From assembly GCF_964355755.1 (NCBI RefSeq), contig NC_092670.1:19467201-19531200 (forward strand): a stretch of DNA of 64,000 nucleotides, read 5' to 3'. Of this stretch, positions 12,901-38,114 are shown one piece after another (within the stretch, counting starts at the first letter, position 1; every line of letters begins with the position of its first letter). Under the pieces are notes generated by a model. It saw only the letters and a list, made by a program, of their open reading frames with translations, was not told the DNA's origin and did not search any database. A program made the translations under genes and the position numbers. The DNA comes from Antedon mediterranea (lineage: Eukaryota; Echinodermata; Crinoidea; Comatulida; Antedonidae).

Positions 12901-14214
12901 TACAAAAAAACCATTTTCACATAAATAATAAGCTAAATCATTAAATCAATTTATACCTACAACGAGTTTTTTTTACTTCCGATGCTACATTTATATCGGC
13001 TTGCTGCAATGCCCCACGATTTGTTTGATTTTCCTGTTTTCGTGGACTAAAGCTGTTTTTAATCTAGTTTTCTATAGATAGGGAGAATATTTATTTTTAC
13101 ACGGTCACTTTTAAACATGTAAACAAAGCAGACTGTCTTAAGTTTCTTTATAATTTTTTACCCAGAATTTGGGGGTGGCCTGCGTGCATTTAGCAAAGTA
13201 GGACAGTGTGCTCACTTCTAAACCGCCTATGCGTCACCAAAAAGCATTAAATCATTATTTAATATGGAATTGCGGTAAATACGTAGTGGAAATGACGCGA
13301 TTGTCGTCATCATCAATGTCCTTAAAGTTTTTATAATAATATTTCGTTTCAGAATCATATGATACGTGGGCTATATTACTTGAAATATCAGACTGATATA
13401 GGCCTATAATTCATTTGATTAATAAGCCCTATTATTAATTCTCGTGACTCAGTAGGGACTAGCCTAATATAGCCATTTGTTGGTCGGTAACGGTAACGTT
13501 CGTTGACATTGTCCAATAATTTGTCGGCGTACAAAGAAAACATCAAACGCTCAATCTCGCTAACCGAACTTTGAATGCCTCATTCTTGAATTTTGTATTC
13601 ACAAATTTTGAAAATCAGTCTTTTATATAGCGCATAAGTAAATCATGTAAATAAAATTTCAAAACAAAACGGAGCGCCCACCTTTAATAATTCCGCATAC
13701 AACATCCGTTTTCTGCCATTTTCTTCAGAATGTTATTAGGCCTGTCAATTTCAAACTTACAGACAATATCAATTAAACTTACACTTCTTTACCGAATAAG
13801 TACAGATAGGCACTAAACGTCTGAAGTCACTATTTCTCCTTACAATCAAGTATGTCACTGCTAGCTATTTAAGTTCAGGATTGTGTACGCGCGGTAGCTG
13901 TAGCTACATAACAGATAAGCCCCGCCTACCCAATAAACAAACCAAAGTTTATGTGATAATCTATATCTGTGGGGAAATATTGAAAAAAATCTGTAGGCCG
14001 ATCACGCATTTCATGGTTTGAGTAAAATATGTTTTTATAACCTATGAACTGAACATGTTTGTCATCTCTAATCCTATAAGGCCAGTCATTTAACATGGTT
14101 AATTGCCATCGTTCATTAGGGACTTGTGGACAATTATCTTACCCATAGACATATATTATAGTGTAAATAAGTATATGTACTGTTGGTTGGTTCGATGATA
14201 TTTTTTTTAATTCA
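9994..14214. other. non-coding region upstream of the FAM20-like gene
   Basis: No coding exon is supported. The stretch from about 12450 to 13950 is less AT-rich and could hold the FAM20 promoter and leader exon, which must lie upstream of the acceptor at 9994. I could not fix it. One MITE sits at 10504-10663. The short reading frames at 11445-11720 and 12520-12944 show no family features. Confidence 0.4.
10504..10663. mobile_element. GCTCTGTCTACACTATC MITE, copy 2
   Basis: Slightly diverged copy of the family, with recognisable inverted ends (AAGCTGTCTACAG... and ...GTGTAGACAGAGCTTT) and the central CATATTTAGGCATATCAC repeats. Confidence 0.75.
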
Positions 14215-14500
14215 CATGGAAATTTCCGAAATGATGAAATGAAATGTATGTTCTCCATAAAAAGTGAAATATTATTTCACTTATAAAAAGACAAAAGAAA
14301 CAGTTAATTTTAACCAAAAACCATTGTCTGACAGATAGTTTAGTTATTTTTTGCTTAATCTTTTTCAGGAAGAATATTGTTTTTTTTCATCCAGTTTTTG
14401 GTCAAAGTGAATAACTATTACTGTATGTCCCATTAAAATGGCATATTCAACCAAATTGTAAAAAAATTATTTTTGTAGGGGGACAATATATCTTTAAACG
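14215..14500. mobile_element. partial MITE related to 51849-52206
   Basis: The segment shares order and wording with the complete element at 51849-52206: the ATTATTTCAC-type stretch, AAAGACAAAA, AACAGTTAA, the CATTGTCT stretch, GTGAA-AACTATTA, CATATTCAAC-AAA and the right terminus GGGGGACAATATATCTTTAAA (wording varies slightly). The left terminus is not clear. Confidence 0.55.
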
Positions 14501-14687
14501 TTCTAGCTGCTATATAGCCTCTAACGATATTCTTAAAATATTAAGGTAAATATCGCTTATTTTATAACCAGATACCTCATTAGTTTTTTTAATTTATCAA
14601 ATCCCTTGGAGCTTGATAACACATAAACATAATATACCACGATCGATGACACAATAGTAAATTAAAGATGCTTTATTTATGCAAAAT

Positions 14688-15205
14688 GATCAGCTCAGCT
14701 ACTGCTAAAACAGAAGCGATGTGCCTACAATGTAATCGAATAAATGATCAGCTTAGCTACTGCTAAAACAGAAGCGATGTGCCTACAATGTAATCGAATA
14801 AATGATCAGCTTAGCTACTGCTAAAACAGAAGCGATGTGCCTACAATGTAATCGAATAAATGATCAGCTTAGCTACTGCTAAAACAGAAGCGATGTGCCT
14901 ACAATGTAATCGAATAAATGATCAGCTTAGCTACTGCTAAAACAGAAGCGATGTGCCTACAATGTAATCGAATAAATGATCAGCTTAGCTACTGCTAAAA
15001 CAGAAGCGATGTGCCTACAATGTAATCTAATAAATGATCAGCTTAGCTACTGCTAAAACAGAAGCGATGTGCCTACAATGTAATCGAATAAATGATCAGC
15101 TTAGCTACTGCTAAAACAGAAGCGACGTGCCTACAATGTAATCGAATAAATGATCAGCTTAGCTACTGCTAAAACAGAAGCGATGTGCCTACAATGTAAT
15201 CGAAT
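14688..15205. repeat. 58-bp minisatellite, nine tandem copies
   Basis: About nine head-to-tail copies of a 58-bp unit beginning GATCAGCTTAGCTACTGC and ending ATCGAATAAAT. Only isolated changes are seen (CTCAGC in the first copy, AATCTAAT in one, GACGTG in another), so the array is young. There are no spacers of varying sequence, so this is not a CRISPR array. Confidence 0.95.
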
Positions 15206-16663
15206 ACATTTCAAATGTACATACATTATATTTCATTAATTATAATTTAAGAAATAACTAAATGCTAAAGGCATGTAAATAACAGCAAAACAGAAATAAA
15301 TCTCAGTCTTTGGTTTTATACAATTTCAAAATTATACACACAATTTGAAATTTATTATTGACAGATTGCACATCATAGATAAGGTATAGTGGATGGATCT
15401 AGGGGCAGACGACCACACCTTTCCCACCAGCTCTATAAAACGAAAAATACAGGTACCAATAACATCCGTGACTTGAAGATTTGCTCCTCTTCTAGTGATG
15501 GTCACAGTCACTGATAGATATAGGCAGAATAACTACTTAAAAGGAAAATATAAAATTATAAAACTGTTCGCATGACTATTCCATTTCTGGATAATAATGG
15601 CATCTGTTGACCAATAACACTAGATTGGTCCACGGTTAAATCATACTTATTTACTTATATATTTAAAAAAAAACTTCATTTAAACATTTAACAACTGCAA
15701 CAATAGTATGGTAATGGTGGTATACAATTTCAGTTTTTAATGATATAATGATGGTGGTAAACTTCCAAGGCTAATGTTACTTTTATATGTGCCTACTTAA
15801 CAAATAAGCAAATATGCCCAACAAATGTAGCTGTAACAAAAAAACAATATTCTTCTAAATGGTGAGTACAGGCAATGGTTAGTAAACCAGCTTAACTCTT
15901 GTACACAACATGATCGAGATGGTGGTGAATAGACACCAGGTCCTGTCTTTCATGTACAGTAACACTCCAAAGCATTGTTTCACAAGAACATCTTGGTGGT
16001 TTAACATGCTTGCCTTCCATTACCAAGGTCCACAGTTCAATCCTGACCTAGTGCCGGGGTTGTAACTCACAACTCTTTCAACTCCACTCTCTAAGCCTCA
16101 AATGAGACTTAGTTTATAAACATGATAAATTATAAAATATTTTATCCATCCTATAGTTGGTGAGTTACTCGCTGTTGGGTGTGTATATACAGAAGAAATT
16201 ATTCAGAAAAAGCTTAACTTAAAATTGTCATTATTATTACAATTAAGAATCGCCATACTTGCAAAATACAAACATAATTGTTTTAAAATATTTGAACTTT
16301 ATGAATACTGACACATTTGTATTAAATCAAATAGGGTTCATTGGGAAGTTGCTACACTTCAACTAATAAGTAGTTAGAAGAGAGGTTATTCAAATGGGGT
16401 GGAGAAATTAATAAGACATCTTGCAAATTATTCAGAAACAGCTTAGCTTGACATTTTCATTATTACAATCAAGAAACACCATTACTTGCAGAATACAAAC
16501 ATCATTTAGTATCCAACACGCCCAAGAAGATCTAAACGGAAGAAAAAACAAATGTATTCCTTATAAGGTAGTGTTAATCACATAAATTATCTAAAACTTC
16601 AGGTGAGATCCTATTTACTAAATATTACAGCTACTGGAAAAATGAATTCATTTTTTATGAAAA
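15206..16663. other. non-coding region 3' of TBCD
   Basis: No supported gene. The segment at about 15985-16160 has a tRNA-like stretch with the B-box-like word AGTTCAATCC and may be a decayed SINE. Nearby, 16330-16500 repeats words of 16190-16260, suggesting a small local duplication. Confidence 0.4.
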
Positions 16664-30858
<14,195 letters not shown>

Positions 30859-30905
30859 ATTCAATTTTCAGTGCAGTGCACGAATTTACACCTTAGTAAG
30901 TATAG

Positions 30906-30940
30906 AAACATGGCGGTTTACATGGGCGCAGCCATCTTTT
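30906..30940 (-). promoter_or_regulatory. putative YY1-like sites at the TBCD 5' end
   Basis: Two words close upstream of the TBCD start match the YY1 core on opposite strands: AAACATGGCGG on the plus strand (30906-30916) and AAAAGATGGC on the minus strand (30940-30931). No TATA box is visible. YY1-type motifs are common in TATA-less housekeeping promoters. Function here is inferred. Confidence 0.35.
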
Positions 30941-31559
30941 ATTATTCTAGAGGGCGCTGTAATAACATAAGCAAAATATTATATCTATGTTGACCTAAAT
31001 AAGAAAAAAAATGTTAAAATGCTTTGCTATAAAAAAAATGGTTTTATTTATATTTAATTATAATATATATAAATAAATACAATTTAATAAATGATGTATA
31101 ATGTATCATGAATTCTCACTGATTTTCTTCTTCAGGATTTGACAGTTCACTACTGGTTTTATTACTCCATTACTAGGCTCCTAATTGTTGGAAGAATTAC
31201 CATGTTAAATATTCTCAAATTTTTACCATTACCAAAATCATTGGAAAATCGGGAACCCCTGCTTAACTCTTACTGCTTTGATAAAATGCAGTAGAACCCT
31301 TATTATTCTACGAGACTCAACAATGTGTATGGCCATGGGGTTATACAATAGTCCTCCATGGAATGGCCGTAGTCGTGTTATTTTTTGCCTCTTTTAATTA
31401 AATAAATTATTTTTAAGGGAAAGTGGCAATCCCCAAGGAGTGGTTCTACTGTATATAATATTACATACGTTTTATTAGAAAGCTTATAATAGGATTTTGA
31501 TGGATTAAAAGTTATATTGACGTATTTGTCAACCTTGATTGTACAAGTTGGGTGCAGCT

Positions 31560-31693
31560 TGCTTTCCGTTCTGTGCCAGAAATAATGTGTCCGGGATACG
31601 CTCAGTCTCAGTTATTTTCAAATGAACGCTGAGAATTAGGCCAGCCGGACAAATCAATATTGAAATTGGAGGTTCAATAGCCTTATTGCTACG
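31560..31693 (+). other. putative 5' leader exon of GPCR gene 1
   Basis: The stretch ends TTGCTACG before gtaaga (donor 31694-31695). A matching acceptor, ATATTGTTAG, ends at 31922, 47 bases before the start codon. The 5' limit is not known. Confidence 0.45.
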
Positions 31694-31969
31694 GTAAGAA
31701 CTTTTTTTATAAAATAGTTTAATATACGTTTAAACTTTTTTAAATGTTCTCGAAGAAATTAAGGGGATCTCCCTAACGCAATTGTTTAGCCGCAGATTAC
31801 ATGACAGTTTGATAGCATTTTAGGCCTATATGTTTATTTAGTCTATATGGGTCTATATTATTTTCCAGAAATCAATTTATGTTTTATTGAATGATTGATT
31901 ATTTATATTTTCATATTGTTAGAATCGGTTTGGAACATCTTCTCGAAGATAATATAGGTATAATACACT

Positions 31970-32920
31970 ATGACGAATTCCACATTTGATTCGTCGCTAT
32001 GCACGCTACCCAGTATCACCGACACACCGATGGTACATCACAAACATTTGCTAAGGTTCTATATCATTAGCCTAATCTTACTATGCGTTCTCATTCTCAT
32101 TGGGAACTGTATCATCATCTGGAGTTTCATTCGCGTGAAGAAGTTACGCGACAGGAAATACGTCCTTATTGGAAGTCTGTGTCTTTCGGACTTTTGTGTC
32201 GGCATTCTACTCCCAATTCAAATATTAGCCCCTCCGTCTTTCATGGACGCTATTGGTCTTTCTCTATCTATAATTTCTGTTTTGACTAATTTGGCGATTG
32301 CGATTGAGCGCTTCTACATACTAGTCTTGATGAATATGGACATGAGTCGAACGGCTGCTACCGGGAAGCAACTGATTATAATCTGTGTTGTGATGTGGTT
32401 GACGGTATTAGTGGCAATCGTGCCATGGACGGCACAGCCATACGCATATATATTAATTCTGTACAGCTTCGCTCCATTGAGTGTTATCGTTGTCATGACC
32501 GGGGTTAGTGTTCTGTACGCTAGTATCTTCTACACGATGCATAAAATTGACAAAAAGAAACAGAGTAAGCTTGGCAAGAAAGACTTCCGTCGCACACGAC
32601 TTGTTGTAGAAGCGTATGCCGTCATCGTGATCATGTTTGCCGTCTGCTGGCTGCCATGGTGCGTGTCAGCTCTTTACACCGGGTTCACCACTTACTTCAG
32701 CCCTGACAAGTCAAAACGGGAAGTGTGTTACGTTGCATCAATAGCTTCCATTTTCCTGTTCAGCATTGGTCTTCTGAATTCGGCAATCAACCCATTAATT
32801 TATTGGCTAAAACTTCAAGATTTCAAACACGCCATTAACTCTCTGCCAGTCTTTAAGTACGTGAACTTTGCAGGTTGTCAAAATACATCTGAATCGGAAA
32901 AGGTTCCGTGCTCACAATAA
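31970..32920 (+). CDS. orphan rhodopsin-like (class A) GPCR 1
   Basis: Single-exon 316-residue receptor at the plasma membrane. An N-terminal glycosylation site (N3) precedes seven hydrophobic segments. Class A landmarks: GN at 45-46 in TM1, SLCLSD with D74 in TM2, ERF (113-115) in place of DRY at the end of TM3, W143 in TM4, CWLPW (226-230) in TM6 and NPLIY (274-278) in TM7. No cysteine is seen at the usual start of TM3, so the standard TM3-loop disulfide may be absent. The third loop is short and basic. The closest relatives are the two genes at 36586 and 38115. The ligand is unknown. AATAAA follows at 33107-33112. Confidence 0.9.
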   Translation: MTNSTFDSSLCTLPSITDTPMVHHKHLLRFYIISLILLCVLILIGNCIIIWSFIRVKKLRDRKYVLIGSLCLSDFCVGILLPIQILAPPSFMDAIGLSLSIISVLTNLAIAIERFYILVLMNMDMSRTAATGKQLIIICVVMWLTVLVAIVPWTAQPYAYILILYSFAPLSVIVVMTGVSVLYASIFYTMHKIDKKKQSKLGKKDFRRTRLVVEAYAVIVIMFAVCWLPWCVSALYTGFTTYFSPDKSKREVCYVASIASIFLFSIGLLNSAINPLIYWLKLQDFKHAINSLPVFKYVNFAGCQNTSESEKVPCSQ

Positions 32921-33205
32921 TAACACTTTTTATATACATATAAATATAATGTTGACATTTATTATACGTTCTTACTTTTTCGAATAATTTGATTAGAAAA
33001 AAAATAAAAATAATATTATTAACACTTATTAGTTTTTTTGTTTATTACTACTTAATAGGCCTAATGGTCACACACTTAAATTTTATTTTGTTTGTAATGA
33101 AATATAAATAAAGATATGTAAATGAATTGCATAACGATCAGATTATTAAAATATTCATTTTATGCTATACTATATTCGTACGTTGCTTTATAAAAAGAAA
33201 TTAAA

Positions 33206-33345
33206 CAATGATGACAATATTAATGGTCTTAGTGATGATGTTCATAGTTGCCATAAATGATGATGCAGATAACATGTATGATGATGATGATAATGATGAT
33301 GATAATGATGAAGATGTTGATGATGATGATAAGATGATTGACAAT
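33206..33345. repeat. GATGAT/GATAAT microsatellite
   Basis: Imperfect trinucleotide-rich tract. The reading frame across it encodes mostly Asp and has no domain features, so I do not treat it as a gene. Confidence 0.8.
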
Positions 33346-33547
33346 ATTGAAAACCTGAATGGTAGTTTTGAAAATATGCAGACGTGTATCTCAATGACTT
33401 GCGATAGTCAGTTAAGATGTACCTAATGCCAGCTGCATAAATGAATCCGATATGATAATGATATGATATGTGAATGATGTTGATAATGTGAATGGTAATG
33501 ATAAAAAGTTGTTCTTTTTAATGAATTTTAATATTACGATATTACCA

Positions 33548-33709
33548 AAGCTCTGTCTACACTATCAAATTTATATGTGACAGAAAATTGATGGCCCAAA
33601 TATGGCAGTGATATGCTTAAATATGGTATTGATATGACATCATCATGTCCATATATGGGAACAACAAACTTTTGTGTCACACACAAGTTTGGTAGTGTAG
33701 ATAGAGCTT
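33548..33709. mobile_element. GCTCTGTCTACACTATC MITE, copy 8
   Basis: Complete copy with both inverted ends (AAGCTCTGTCTACACTATCA ... GTGTAGATAGAGCTTT) and the central CCATATATGG. Confidence 0.8.
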
Positions 33710-35100
33710 TATGATGGCGCAAACAATCATCCCGTGGTGCAGCACTCACTGCTTCCGTGGACTCGAATCTGTTTTGGCGCCATCATCTGCGCAAGCTTGT
33801 GGTTTGAACGCAGCCTAATGATCTGGAGATTCCACCTGAAAATTACTTAGCACAACCTACAATTAGGTCAGAAGGCAAACATCTGACCAATTACTTAGGT
33901 CTCTGACGCAAAACTAGTTTACATTAATTACTACACCAATCATCGTTATCCTGATAACATTAAAACATGCAATGTCTGTCCTGATTTTAAGTTTATTGTA
34001 ACTGAATTATTAACCAAATTATTACTTTAAGTTGCGATGAATTATTCAAATAATAATGCAAATTCAATATCACCGAAAATTAATACCAGAAGTTCATTTA
34101 CTTTTCTTGTAGCAACAAATTGACTAATGTTTGATTTGATTCAAATATGCTTTTAATAACTAATACAACATTAGCCTCTGTTATCGGTCCTTTTTATCTC
34201 TCCCTCTCCACCCCACCCCCTCCCAACAAATGGACGAGACCCATAATATTTAGAAGCTACTAAATACATTTCTGCAGTAAATAAGTTTCGTTTCGTTTTT
34301 ATTTTCGTTTATTTCCCACTCTTCAAATGAATTTAAACAGTTTGAACATAAGCATACATTGTATATGGGTGGATGGAGGTCACAGTAAGTTATTGAACTT
34401 TAAGTTGTGGCCCCCGTATCAGTACAATAATAATATGAAATTTATGTTTAAAAATGAGGGTACATGAAATCAAGTAGGCCTACATATAAAATAAAATTGT
34501 AATTAATTAATTACGACAGTAAAAGTTAAGATGAACTGGACAGTTGTATGACGATATAATGATAAAACTAATAGGCCTAAGTCTCTACGGTAGGTTTATA
34601 ATATCCTCCTGGATAATAAGCAAAACTAAGTTAATTTTTAAATTTCTCGTTGTTTTTTTACTTGAAAAAATAGAAATAAATGTTTTTATTTTAAATGATG
34701 ACTATACAATATTATATATATATTTTTTTATTTTCTACGGATAAATTAGATAGTTTTTTTTTAGCTTATAATTTGCAAAATCACTGTTCGGAAGATTTTT
34801 TTTTTTTTCAAAAATCCAAAGTACACTAAACCACCTGACTAAACTATAATTTATAAACAAACGGAAAAATCAAACCAAAATGAATACAACGCACTTGACT
34901 ATCTCTTTGTTTTAATCGTTCACCACACCTGAAAAATTAATCTCTTTCAACAAAGCGGACTTCCTAACTAGCCCTCATACATTAAGTATATTCAATGGCA
35001 TGGTGTTGAATTAAAATTATTAAGACGAAATAGGTTATATGACTTCTTTTAAATGTATTGGCTGTCAGACAACGTTTACATTTTAATGTAGTTAAGATAT

Positions 35101-36119
35101 TCAGTCGCTCCGGTTGCACTTTACCTTACACAGTACAGCGGAACAGACAACGATTGCTGCTTTATCGTAAGTATTTTTTAAAAACATTAAAAATTACTTT
35201 TTATCAAAACTAAGTTGTAAAGTATCTTCTCGGTTTAAACAGATCTGTCATTTTAGAGCGTATATTAATACATTTTATTTTATTTCATTTATTTTAATTT
35301 TATTTCAATCACATCTAAGAGCCGTATTAGGTGTAAGGGGCTCTCTTTTCTTGACTTTGTTAAAGAATAATGTGCAAAATTCTCAACCCATGCGAATTGG
35401 TCTCCTTTCTCTTTTTTATATAACAAATACTAATAATAAATTTGTATATAATATTAAGCATATAATGAGTAAAGCTTTTTAATGCGCTTCACATTAAAAG
35501 TAACACATTTTCAATAAGATAAAATTAGATGGAAATGGAATTTAAAAGGGCACAAATGACATCCCTGGAAACTATTGATTATTGAGAATGTGAATGTTTG
35601 GTTATATTTTAATCTATAAATTAGTAGAGAAAGGGAGGCTAATGGATGACCAAATCCGTCTTTAGTTATGTTTCGAATGATCTTTCTAGGCCTATTTGGG
35701 CATAATGAATATGACTGTTGGTATTTATTTCTCTTCTCTTTCTCTTGTTTTCAATTATCCCAAAACAAAAACAATTATACAAATGAGATGCTGTATAATA
35801 TTCCTATGATACTGCTAATATTGTAGTATGTGAAGATACAATACTGCCAAATTAAAGTGTTTTTTAACCTAAGCCTATAAATTTATATTTGAAGAATAAA
35901 TAAAAATCGCGCTGTGGGAAAAAAATTGTAATAGATTTTAATTAAAATAACTCGATTATTTTAACAATATTATGTTAATCTCGACCTTCTGTCTTAAAAA
36001 CCGTCTTTCCTTAAGTCGGTAAAACTTTGAATTTAATCTTCTTTAATCTTACCTGCCTGCATTTTTGTATTATTCGTTTTAGTTTGCATTTCTCGTCACT
36101 AAACCACACTACACAGACG
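35101..36119 (+). other. putative spliced 5' leader of GPCR gene 2
   Basis: A donor follows TGCTTTATC at 35167-35168 (gtaagt). A 37-bp exon candidate lies at 36083-36119 between ATTCGTTTTAG and gtaagt. A third acceptor, ATATCGTAG, ends at 36561, 24 bases before the start codon. Together these suggest a multi-exon leader. Either early exon could also serve gene 3, whose own acceptor (ATTACCATAG) ends at 38099. Confidence 0.4.
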
Positions 36120-36585
36120 GTAAGTCTACTTGATTATTGTTTTTTGCCTTCGTTACTTGTTGTTTTATGCTAATTACTTCCTCATTTACATACAACCTAT
36201 CCTATTGGTATATACATACTCTATTCGTTGTTTTCTGTTCTGATGATGAGAATAGTTTCTCGAAACATCTCAAGACATTTTAAAGCAGTTTGCCTATTTA
36301 TCTAATGCCTCACAATCGTTATTTTAACTCGAAAGTTCGGTGGAATCATTCATAATTAATTACTTATATATTCCTTAATTGATATGTAGTATATTTTATT
36401 CAAGTAGTAGTAAATACTATTCAATTTATTTATGATTTATAATAACGTTTCTTGACAGTATGCCTAACGGCCGTATAAACACAAAATACTTTTTAACAAG
36501 TGTGTGGCTTTAGCTACCTACGTACCTGTAATACAATAAATATCTTTCTTAAATATCGTAGATTCAAATAAACCGATAAGCAGAT

Positions 36586-37602
36586 ATGAATTCTACGAAC
36601 ATGACATTCGATCCGTCAACATGCAAGATGCCAAGCATGGTAGAAACTCCTCTAGTCTACAACACAACCCTTCTTTCCTTTTACATTTTAACGCTGATCG
36701 TTCTTTGTACGTTGATAATTATCGGCAACAGCATCATAATGTGGTCGTTCATCAGGTTTAAGAAACTACGCGATAAAAAATACGTCCTAATCGGAAGTCT
36801 TTGTCTCACTGATTTCTTAACTGGAGTGATTCTACCGATCCAGATATTAGCTCCACCAAGTTTTATTGACGCTGTTAGTGTTTCTCTTTGTATAATATCG
36901 GTCTTCACCATCCTGGCGATCGCTGTTGAGAGGTTCTATATACTAGTTGTCATGAATGTGGATATGAGTCGTACTGCTGCTACAAGAAAACAGCTGTTTA
37001 TATTTTGCGTTGTAATGTGGGTGACGGTGTTTTTAGCTGTCGTGCCTTGGACTATGTATCCATACAAATACATCGTCCTTATTTACAGTTTTGCTCCGCT
37101 GAGTGTTATTGTGGTAATGATCGGAGTCTGCATTCTGTATACTTGTATTTTCTACACAATGAACAAATTAGACAAAGAGAAAGAAAGTAAACTTGGCAGT
37201 AGACGCATCAACCGAACAAAACTCGTCATCCAAGCTTACACCGTCATTGTCATTACATTTGCCGTCTGCTGGTTGCCATGGTGCATTGAAGCACTGAGAA
37301 TTGCGTCTAATACCTATTTAAGCAGTGATCCAAAAGATCGAGAGATTTGCTATACGGCTACAATTCCCGCCATTTTCTTCCTGAACATTGGACTTCTTAA
37401 TTCCGCCATTAACCCACTTATTTACTGGCTGAAGCTTCCTGATTTTCATGAAGCTATTAATAAGTTGCCGATATTCAAGTGTTGTACATGCAGTTTCTGT
37501 CAGAAAAGATCTCAACTCAACAGAAGCGATACCAACTCTTTCACCAGCGGCACTTACAGGCAGAACACTGTCGCTCTACAGATTAACGAAATAAAAAGTT
37601 AA
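36586..37602 (+). CDS. orphan rhodopsin-like (class A) GPCR 2
   Basis: Single coding exon, 338 residues. N-glycosylation sites at N2, N5 and N26. GN (47-48) in TM1, D76 in TM2, ERF (115-117) at the DRY position, W145 in TM4, CWLPW (228-232) in TM6 and NPLIY (276-280) in TM7. The cytoplasmic tail has clustered cysteines (KCCTCSFC) suited to palmitoylation and a Ser/Thr-rich end. It shares the whole architecture with gene 1 and is nearly identical to gene 3. Signalling partner and ligand cannot be inferred. The ERF variant and the lack of an obvious TM3 cysteine mark the subfamily. Confidence 0.92.
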   Translation: MNSTNMTFDPSTCKMPSMVETPLVYNTTLLSFYILTLIVLCTLIIIGNSIIMWSFIRFKKLRDKKYVLIGSLCLTDFLTGVILPIQILAPPSFIDAVSVSLCIISVFTILAIAVERFYILVVMNVDMSRTAATRKQLFIFCVVMWVTVFLAVVPWTMYPYKYIVLIYSFAPLSVIVVMIGVCILYTCIFYTMNKLDKEKESKLGSRRINRTKLVIQAYTVIVITFAVCWLPWCIEALRIASNTYLSSDPKDREICYTATIPAIFFLNIGLLNSAINPLIYWLKLPDFHEAINKLPIFKCCTCSFCQKRSQLNRSDTNSFTSGTYRQNTVALQINEIKS

Positions 37603-38114
37603 ATCAAACAATTATCAATCACTTCAACTAAAGCACTGTAATATCAAGAAGTTACTTTGTCAAAACTAACAATTAAAATTTTTTATTTAAAGTAATTAAC
37701 TTCAAGTTAACTAAGATAACAATAAGTAAAATGTTTATTTTTCGATCAATCAAAACTACTTCATTCTCTTGCTTCTTTCTTTCCTGAACATCCGTCAAGT
37801 TGTGTGAAAAGTACGTTGCATTTTCTAATTTGAATCTACGGTATAACTGGTACTTTATGCATAATGTCGTAATTGTTATTCCGGCCACCAAGTCTGTCCT
37901 TTTCCATCGATTCTGAAAAAGAGCTGATTTATAGTAACATAATCTTTTGGTTATGTTATGCCCCCATACCGGTACTGGTTTTCGTAAATCATTCTAGACT
38001 CGGCCAATTATTGCTTTTACTAATAGTGTATATTAAATAGGAGTAATCATACTAATTATGTAGGCATATTTATTGAATATCTTGTTTTAATTACCATAGA
38101 TCCTAGTAGCAGAT

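Larger units (their letters stand above)
32921..35100. other. non-coding spacer between GPCR genes 1 and 2
   Basis: Contains a (GAT)n-rich microsatellite (about 33206-33340) and a MITE copy (33548-33709). The rest is AT-rich with no supported gene. Confidence 0.5.

Noticed and set aside
14688-15205. CRISPR array
   Set aside because: The units are contiguous 58-bp repeats without unique spacers, in a eukaryotic genome.
33208-33426. Asp-rich small protein
   Set aside because: It is a translation of a GATGAT microsatellite, with no start context or domain.
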